This document shows, in pieces, positions 59,075-64,000 of a stretch of DNA of 64,000 nucleotides. The notes under the pieces are model-generated. The model was not told the DNA's origin and made no database searches. It was given only the letters and a program-made list of their open reading frames with translations. The DNA is from an uncultured Anaerolineae bacterium. GTDB lineage: Bacteria; Chloroflexota; Anaerolineae; J036; Brachytrichaceae. Where the stretch lies: assembly GCA_937959265.1 (NCBI GenBank), contig CALGMA010000008.1:310001-374000 (forward strand), written 5' to 3'. Made by a program: the position numbers and the translations under genes. Position 1 is the first letter of the stretch, and each line of letters begins with the position of its first letter.

Positions 59075-59188
59075 ATTGGTATTTGCCTCCTCGTATCTAT
59101 CTTCTGTGAAGTCGCACCCGGCGCAACCGAGCGTTGCTGTGATTCTGCCCTCGATGACCTTTAAACGTTTGCAAAGCCGAAGGGGCGA

Positions 59189-59689
59189 TCACTTGTCCTT
59201 ATCCAGATCGCTCAGATCGAGTGAACTGATGAAATCGCCAAACGCGCCTAGGTCCTCTTTGCCGGTCGTCTCCGGTTCTTCCAGCGGTTCGACGCCAGCT
59301 TCATCCAGGACGTGTTCGTCAACGAAGATGGGACAATCCAGGCGCACGGCGATGGCGATTGCGTCGCTCGGTCGGGCGTCTAGCATGATTTCCTGCTCAT
59401 CGTCTCCGATGTGCATAACGATAGATGCGTAGAAGTGTTGATTGCGCAGGTCATTGATGAGCACATGGCTGAGTCGCGCGTCGAGCTTGTTGAGGATGTT
59501 GGCTGCCAAATCGTGGGTGAGTGGTCGCGGGACGCTGACTCCGTTGAGGTGAAACGCGATTGCGTCTCCTTCCGGCTTGCCGATGAAGATGGGCAGGCGG
59601 CGCTCGCCATCCAGCTCTTTCAGGATGACCACCTGCTGATTCGTGCTCATCAGGCTAATGCGAATGCTTTCGACCTTCATCTCAATCAT
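59189..59689 (-). CDS. bifunctional nuclease (BFN/DUF151) family protein, copy 2
   Basis: A 166-residue paralogue of the preceding entry: MKVESIRISLMSTNQQVVILKELDGERRLPIFIGKPEGDAI, LTHDLAANIL, ARPSDAIAIAVRLDCPIFVDEHVL and an acidic tail ending LDLSDLDKDK. The near-identical tail design (DLGAFxDFxxxLDLxDLDK) in both copies shows a tandem duplication with divergence of the core. ATG 59689 is the family start. It is upstream in the probable two-gene operon. Confidence 0.9.
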   Translation of the reverse strand: MIEMKVESIRISLMSTNQQVVILKELDGERRLPIFIGKPEGDAIAFHLNGVSVPRPLTHDLAANILNKLDARLSHVLINDLRNQHFYASIVMHIGDDEQEIMLDARPSDAIAIAVRLDCPIFVDEHVLDEAGVEPLEEPETTGKEDLGAFGDFISSLDLSDLDKDK

Positions 59690-59761
59690 GCCCGAGCAGC
59701 CTCCGACTACATGTCGCGCAAAATTATACTCACGCGAGTACGCTAGACAACGTCGAATGCT

Positions 59762-61171
59762 ATGCAAATCACTTTCTGGGGCGCTGCCCAAACTGTGACC
59801 GGCTCGCAACATCTCATCGAGGTGGCGAGCGACAGAATCCTGCTGGAATGCGGGCTCTTCCAGGGTAAGCGCGCCGAGTCATACGCTGTCAACCGGCAAC
59901 TGCCATACGACACGCGCGCCGTGGACGCAGTGCTCCTTTCCCACGCACATATTGACCACGCCGGCAACATCCCTAATCTGACCAAGAGCGGTTTCTGCGG
60001 CGATGTCGTCTGCACACACGCGACGCGCGACTTGTGTGCGGTGATGCTGCGCGACTCCGGTGCGATCCAGGAAGAAGACATCGGCTATCTTAACCGGCAT
60101 CGCAAATCCCCTCAACCGTTAGCACCGATTTACACCTTGGCCGACGCCGAGCGATCGCTGCGCCGATTCGCCAGCTACGATTACGAGCGCTGGATCCCGA
60201 TTACTCCGCATGCCTGCGCCATGTTCGGCGACGCCGGCCACATGCTCGGTTCGGCGTGGGTGCTCCTGGAACTGACCGAAGGAGCGCGCGTCGTGCGGCT
60301 ATGTTTTAGCGGCGACCTGGGCCGGCGCGGATTGCCCATCCTGCGCGATCCGGCGCCTATGCCCGAGGTGGACTATCTCATCCTGGAGAGCACCTACGGC
60401 GATCGTCTGCATCCGCCGATCAACGAGGCGACGCCGGATTTGCAACGCGCGATCAGCGATGTCGTCGCCCGACGTGGCAAAGTCGTGATTCCTGCGTTTG
60501 CCGTTGGTCGCACGCAGGAGATCGTGTATCGTCTGAATGACCTGGTCAATCGCGGCGAGTTGCCCAACGTGCCGGTCTTCGTAGATAGCCCGCTGGCGGT
60601 GAACGTCACGGAAGCCTTTCGCACCCACCCGGAGTGCTACGACGATGAAACCAAGTGGATGCTGACCGAGGACGCCGACGGCAGTGTGTTCGGCTTCAAA
60701 CGGTTGACCTATATTCGACGCGTGGAGGACTCCAAAGCGCTGAACGATCTGGACGGGCCGGCTGTCATCATCAGCGCGTCCGGCATGGCCGAACACGGGC
60801 GCGTGTTGCATCACCTGCGCCACACCATCGAGGACCCCAGGAATATGATCCTATTCGTCAGCTTCCAGGCACAGGATACCCTGGGCCGGCGCATCCTGGA
60901 CGGCCAGCGCTATGTGAAGATCTTGGGCGATGAGTTCACCGTGCGCGCAGAGGTGCGGCGCATCGAGGCGTTTAGCGGGCATGCCGATCGCAATGAGCTA
61001 CTCGATTGGGTGCACCCACAGGCGCGTCGGCTGCGCAGCGTCTTCCTGGTGCATGGCGAGATTGGGCCGATGCGCGCGTTGGCGGAGGGGCTGACCGATC
61101 TGGGGGTCAAAGATGTGCGCTTGCCGAAGCGAGGCGAATCGTTTGAGCTGTGCAGGGGGCTCGGAGGCTAG
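59762..61171 (+). CDS. MBL-fold beta-CASP ribonuclease-like protein
   Basis: A 469-residue metallo-beta-lactamase-fold hydrolase. The zinc motif HxHxDH is in LLSHAHIDHAGNIP, with further ligands in HMLGSA and FSGDLG. The beta-CASP insertion carries LILESTYGDRLHP and IPAFAVGRTQEI, then GPAVIISASGMAEHGRV, FVSFQAQDTLGRRI and the C-terminal FSGHADRNELLDWV. This is the architecture of RNA-processing exo/endonucleases (YSH1/CPSF-like bacterial group). Divergent from the BFN pair, with 72 bases between. Confidence 0.92.
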   Translation: MQITFWGAAQTVTGSQHLIEVASDRILLECGLFQGKRAESYAVNRQLPYDTRAVDAVLLSHAHIDHAGNIPNLTKSGFCGDVVCTHATRDLCAVMLRDSGAIQEEDIGYLNRHRKSPQPLAPIYTLADAERSLRRFASYDYERWIPITPHACAMFGDAGHMLGSAWVLLELTEGARVVRLCFSGDLGRRGLPILRDPAPMPEVDYLILESTYGDRLHPPINEATPDLQRAISDVVARRGKVVIPAFAVGRTQEIVYRLNDLVNRGELPNVPVFVDSPLAVNVTEAFRTHPECYDDETKWMLTEDADGSVFGFKRLTYIRRVEDSKALNDLDGPAVIISASGMAEHGRVLHHLRHTIEDPRNMILFVSFQAQDTLGRRILDGQRYVKILGDEFTVRAEVRRIEAFSGHADRNELLDWVHPQARRLRSVFLVHGEIGPMRALAEGLTDLGVKDVRLPKRGESFELCRGLGG

Positions 61172-61285
61172 GCTTCCCCGAGAAATCCGTTTGCCTGCGA
61201 AGCTATGCGAAACGGAGTCGCGCGACACAGAGCGCGTGGACAAAAGTGTGCCTGCCCCCGATAGGCATTTCGGACCGGTCACCAG

Positions 61286-61359
61286 TCGAGGTGCCGAGAT
61301 TTGAACTCGGGACCCCTTGCACCCCATGCAAGTGCGCTACCAGGCTGCGCCACACCTCG
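61286..61359 (-). tRNA. tRNA-Pro (anticodon GGG)
   Basis: A 74-base cloverleaf on the minus strand. The acceptor stem is CGAGGTG/CACCTCG with discriminator A and no encoded CCA. The anticodon stem CTTGC/GCAAG encloses loop ATGGGGT, so the anticodon is GGG. The T-arm is CCGAG-TTCAAAT-CTCGG, and the D-arm contains AGCCTGGTAGCGC. It reads CCC and CCU proline codons. Confidence 0.93.
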
Positions 61360-61365
61360 ATCGGC

Positions 61366-61393
61366 TTGATTTTAACACGTCATGCGCTATGAT
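61366..61393 (+). promoter_or_regulatory. promoter for the structured RNA upstream of metG
   Basis: TTGATT (61366-61371), 16 bases, TATGAT (61388-61393). The predicted start near 61400 coincides with the closing stem of the RNA described next. Confidence 0.55.
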
Positions 61394-61397
61394 TGCA

Positions 61398-61545
61398 CTC
61401 AAGGATGGTCGCATGTGTTCCGCGTGTCGTTCGCATATCGATGCGCATGCCCGGCGTGCAATACCGCGTGGGCTAGGTGATCACGTTCGACTGCCTATCA
61501 CTTGAGGAATGAGCCGCCCGCGCACGCGCCGGGCGGCTCTTGTTT
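61398..61545 (+). ncRNA. structured leader or small RNA ahead of metG
   Basis: No gene, but a compact set of pairings. Closing stem CTCAAG (61398-61403) with CTTGAG (61501-61506). Hairpin CGCAT-ATCG-ATGCG (61432-61445) within GCATG/CATGC (61411-61415, 61446-61450). Hairpin GCCC/GGGC with GCG/CGC (61449-61473), partly exclusive with the previous stem. TAGG/CCTA (61474-61477, 61494-61497). A terminator follows at 61511-61545. It could be a riboswitch or attenuator for metG or an independent small RNA. No known class was recognised. Confidence 0.45.
61511..61545 (+). terminator. intrinsic terminator upstream of metG
   Basis: A perfect 10-bp stem GAGCCGCCCG/CGGGCGGCTC with a 9-base loop, followed by TTGTTT. 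It lies 88 bases before the metG start, so it either ends a small RNA or attenuates metG. Confidence 0.82.
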
Positions 61546-61632
61546 AGGGCTATGGACGGCGATCTGAATGCGGCAACCAAACGCCGTGTTCACTTAACTA
61601 GCAACCGGCAACTCGTCACCGATTACCAAAGC

Positions 61633-63417
61633 ATGGAGAACATTCTTGTTTGCGTCGCCTGGCCGTATGCCAATGGCGATTTACACGTGGGCCATGTAGC
61701 AGGCGCATATTTGCCTGCCGACATCTTCGCGCGCTATCACCGCTTGAAGGGCAACCGCGTGGTGATGGTCAGCGGCAGTGATGCGCACGGCACGCCCATC
61801 GTCGTGCGCGCCGACAAAGAGGGCAAAACGCCCCGTGAGGTGTTCGAGTACTTTCACGGGCGCTTCCTGGAGACGCAGCGGCTGCTCGGCATCTCGTATG
61901 ACCTGTTCACGCATACCGACACAGAGAATCATCACGCCATCGGCCAGCAAATGTTCTGCCGGTTGTTGGAGAACGGGTATCTGTTCAAAGCGACGCAGAA
62001 GCAGCTCTACTCAGAAACACAGGGGAAGTTTCTCCCCGACCGCCTGGTAGAAGGCACATGCCCGATCTGTGGCTACGACAAAGCGCGCGGCGACCAGTGC
62101 GACAACTGCGGCAGCCTGCTCGATGGCACTCAACTGATTAACCCGCGCAGCCGCACGCACCCGGACGATAAGCTGACGATCCGCGAAAGCGAGCACTACT
62201 TCTTCAACCTGCCGGCGCTGCGCGCGCCGATTTTGGCCTACCTTTCTGACAAGGATCGCTACTGGCGCCCTACGGTGCTGGAGTTTTCGCGGCGCTACGC
62301 CGAAGAGATGGAGCCGCGCGCGTTTACGCGCGACCTGACGTGGGGCATTCCCATCCCCACCGAAGGCGCGGAGGGCAAGTGCATCTACGTGTGGTACGAG
62401 GCGCTGCTGGGCTACCTCTCGGCCACGGTCGAATGGGCCATGATCTCCGGCCAAACCGATGCATGGAAGGAGTTCTGGTATCGGCCGGATAACGCGCGCA
62501 TCTACAACTTCATCGGCAAGGACAACATCCTGTTTCACACCGTGCTGTGGCCGGCCATCTTGATCGGCATGGGGCAGCTTGGCGGGCCGTGGGATAGCCC
62601 CGGCGACGTCCCTGCGTCGCGCGCGGACGACCGAAAGTTCAACTTGCCCTACGATGTGCCGGCGAACCAGTACCTCAACCTGGGCGGGCAGAAGTTCAGC
62701 AAGAGCCTGGGCGTCTCGCTCGATGCAATCGAGCTTGTTCAGAAGTACGGCGCCGATCCGCTGCGTTTTTACCTCACCTCGATCATGCCCGAAACCAAGG
62801 ACAGCGACTGGAGCTGGGGCGATTTCGCCCAGCGCAACAACAACGAGTTGCTGGCCAAGTGGGGCAATCTGATCCAGCGCGTGCTCTCGCAAATTTGGCG
62901 CAACTTCGAGGGGCGCATTCCGCAGCCCGGCGAATTGACCGAGGCCGATCGGGCGTTGATCGCAAAAGCCGAAGCGTGCTTCGACTCGGTGGGCGAGAAG
63001 CTGAACGCGGTCAAGCTGCGCGACGCGCTGAACGAGGTGCTTGACCTGGCGACGGCGACGAACCAATACCTCGACTTCGAGGCGCCGTGGAAGACGATCA
63101 AGACCGATAAGGTGCGCGCCGGCACACAGCTCTACGTCGCGGCGCGGGTGATTGACTCGCTGGCCGTGTTGTTCGCGCCCTTCATGCCGGGTTTGTCGGA
63201 GCGGGCGCGGGCGCAGCTTGGCTACACCGACCCGCTCTTCGGCGAACAACGCATCGAGACGCTGTGCGAGCGCACGCGCAGCCACGACGTGCTACGCTAC
63301 GACGCCGGCCGAGCGAAGGGCGAGTGGAAGCCAAGCCAACTGCCGCCGGGACAACCGTTGGGCGGCGAGCCGAGGGGCCTGGTGAGCCGGATCGAGCCGC
63401 CGCCTGACGCTCAATAG
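61633..63417 (+). CDS. metG: methionyl-tRNA synthetase
   Basis: A 594-residue class I synthetase charging tRNA-Met. The HIGH motif is HVGH at 18-21 in AWPYANGDLHVGHVAG. The zinc knuckle is CPICGYDKARGDQCDNCG, the KMSKS loop is KFSKS in LGGQKFSKSLG, and an anticodon-binding helical domain follows. There is no C-terminal tRNA-binding appendage, so it is a short-form enzyme. ATG 61633 was chosen because the catalytic fold starts immediately; an in-frame ATG at 61552 would add an unrelated 27-residue extension. No clear ribosome site at 61633. Confidence 0.96.
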   Translation: MENILVCVAWPYANGDLHVGHVAGAYLPADIFARYHRLKGNRVVMVSGSDAHGTPIVVRADKEGKTPREVFEYFHGRFLETQRLLGISYDLFTHTDTENHHAIGQQMFCRLLENGYLFKATQKQLYSETQGKFLPDRLVEGTCPICGYDKARGDQCDNCGSLLDGTQLINPRSRTHPDDKLTIRESEHYFFNLPALRAPILAYLSDKDRYWRPTVLEFSRRYAEEMEPRAFTRDLTWGIPIPTEGAEGKCIYVWYEALLGYLSATVEWAMISGQTDAWKEFWYRPDNARIYNFIGKDNILFHTVLWPAILIGMGQLGGPWDSPGDVPASRADDRKFNLPYDVPANQYLNLGGQKFSKSLGVSLDAIELVQKYGADPLRFYLTSIMPETKDSDWSWGDFAQRNNNELLAKWGNLIQRVLSQIWRNFEGRIPQPGELTEADRALIAKAEACFDSVGEKLNAVKLRDALNEVLDLATATNQYLDFEAPWKTIKTDKVRAGTQLYVAARVIDSLAVLFAPFMPGLSERARAQLGYTDPLFGEQRIETLCERTRSHDVLRYDAGRAKGEWKPSQLPPGQPLGGEPRGLVSRIEPPPDAQ

Positions 63418-64000
63418 GCGTTCTCGTGCTCGCCGGTGATCGTCTGCCAGATCGTCATCAGGATAATCTTGATGTCGAGCCAGACTGACCAGTTCTCGAC
63501 ATACCACAGGTCGTATTTCGTGCGCTCCTCGATTGAGGTATCACCGCGCAGACCGTTTACCTGCGCCCAACCGGTCATGCCGGCCTTCTCGCGGTGGCGC
63601 TCCATATAGCGCGGGATGCGCTTGCGGAATTCCTCGACGTAGATCGGCCGCTCGGGCCGTGGGCCCACCAAACTCATATCACCCAGCAACACGTTGATGA
63701 GCTGTGGTAGCTCATCGAGGTTCGTCCGTCGCAGGAACGCGCCCAGGCGCGTCTTGCGTGGGTCGTCGCGGCGCGTCCAGCCGGGTCCGCTCTGCTCGGC
63801 GTCGGCGCGCATACTGCGGAACTTGATCAAGAAGAAACGCTTGCCGTCCAGCCCCATCCGCTCTTGTGCGTAGAACGCCGGGCCGGGCGAATCGAGCTTG
63901 ATGAGGATGGCGATCAAGAACATGAACGGCGACAACAGCACCAGGCCGGCTGCGCTGCCGATCAAATCCACCGCGCGTTTGAGCGACAACTTCCAGCCGC
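63411..64000 (-). CDS. undecaprenyl-phosphate sugar phosphotransferase, C-terminal part (runs off the window)
   Basis: The bacterial sugar-transferase domain of the WbaP/ExoY type, which transfers a sugar-1-phosphate to undecaprenyl phosphate to start exopolysaccharide or O-unit synthesis. The membrane hairpin (AVDLIGSAAGLVLLSPFMFLIAILIKLDSPGPAFYAQERMG) is followed by FRSMRADAE, LRRTNLDELPQLINVLLGDMSLVGPRPE and GMTGWAQVNG. The frame stays open to the window end, so a membrane N-terminal half typical of full-length enzymes probably lies outside. Its 3' end overlaps the metG stop by a few bases, convergently. Confidence 0.93.
   Translation of the reverse strand, partial: GWKLSLKRAVDLIGSAAGLVLLSPFMFLIAILIKLDSPGPAFYAQERMGLDGKRFFLIKFRSMRADAEQSGPGWTRRDDPRKTRLGAFLRRTNLDELPQLINVLLGDMSLVGPRPERPIYVEEFRKRIPRYMERHREKAGMTGWAQVNGLRGDTSIEERTKYDLWYVENWSVWLDIKIILMTIWQTITGEHENAY

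Noticed and set aside
61440..61480. T-box riboswitch upstream of metG
   Set aside because: Only ACCGCG of the T-box core is present. The preceding AGGGTGG part and a specifier-loop stem are not found, so I left it as an unclassified structured RNA.

Overview
The window looks like a GC-rich chromosomal segment from a Chloroflexota bacterium, probably Anaerolineae-like. This is inferred from the many Opp-type ABC systems with Tat- or lipobox-type substrate-binding proteins carrying Pro/Ala or coiled linkers, from the golvesin-like and fasciclin proteins, and from the general style of the proteins. No marker gene was searched. I see no phage, transposase, CRISPR array or rRNA. There is one tRNA (Pro, GGG).

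Layout. 1-9 kb: a DUF6428 protein, CBS-containing Mn pyrophosphatase, a secreted golvesin-domain protein, an aldo/keto reductase, a recJ-mutL pair on the minus strand and a methyltransferase. 9-25 kb: an M20 dipeptidase, then two complete Opp-type importers on the minus strand (system 1, 10.5-17.2 kb; system 2, 17.4-24.1 kb) and an SDR oxidoreductase. 25-35 kb: a membrane coiled-coil protein, a Nudix protein, msrP-msrQ, a four-repeat fasciclin protein, a PAP2-like/glycosyltransferase pair, an MFS transporter and a GT2. 35.6-41.8 kb: importer system 3 on the plus strand with fused ATPases. 41.8-50.7 kb: an alpha/beta hydrolase, a membrane protein, and a TetR-led beta-oxidation cluster (acyl-CoA dehydrogenase, FadN-type fusion, thiolase) interrupted by a frameshifted four-helix-bundle gene. 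50.7-56.7 kb: importer system 4 on the minus strand. 57-64 kb: a membrane GT2, two tandem bifunctional-nuclease proteins, a beta-CASP RNase-like protein, tRNA-Pro, a structured RNA upstream of metG, metG, and a truncated sugar-phosphate transferase.

Function. The region reads as an organic-matter scavenging locus. Four peptide/oligosaccharide-type importers, a dipeptidase and a beta-oxidation regulon surround housekeeping repair and translation genes.

Two things stand out. First, the substrate-binding protein of system 1 has its family segments in circularly permuted order, while the other three are canonical. Second, many spaces between codirectional genes are filled by short arrays with a 7-nt period, each with a different unit, often arranged as inverted arms and often abutting the next start codon where a ribosome binding site would be expected. 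One pair of inverted heptad arms encloses the four-helix-bundle (S23/Avd-like) gene. I suggest the arrays, possibly with this protein, as the candidate undescribed system.
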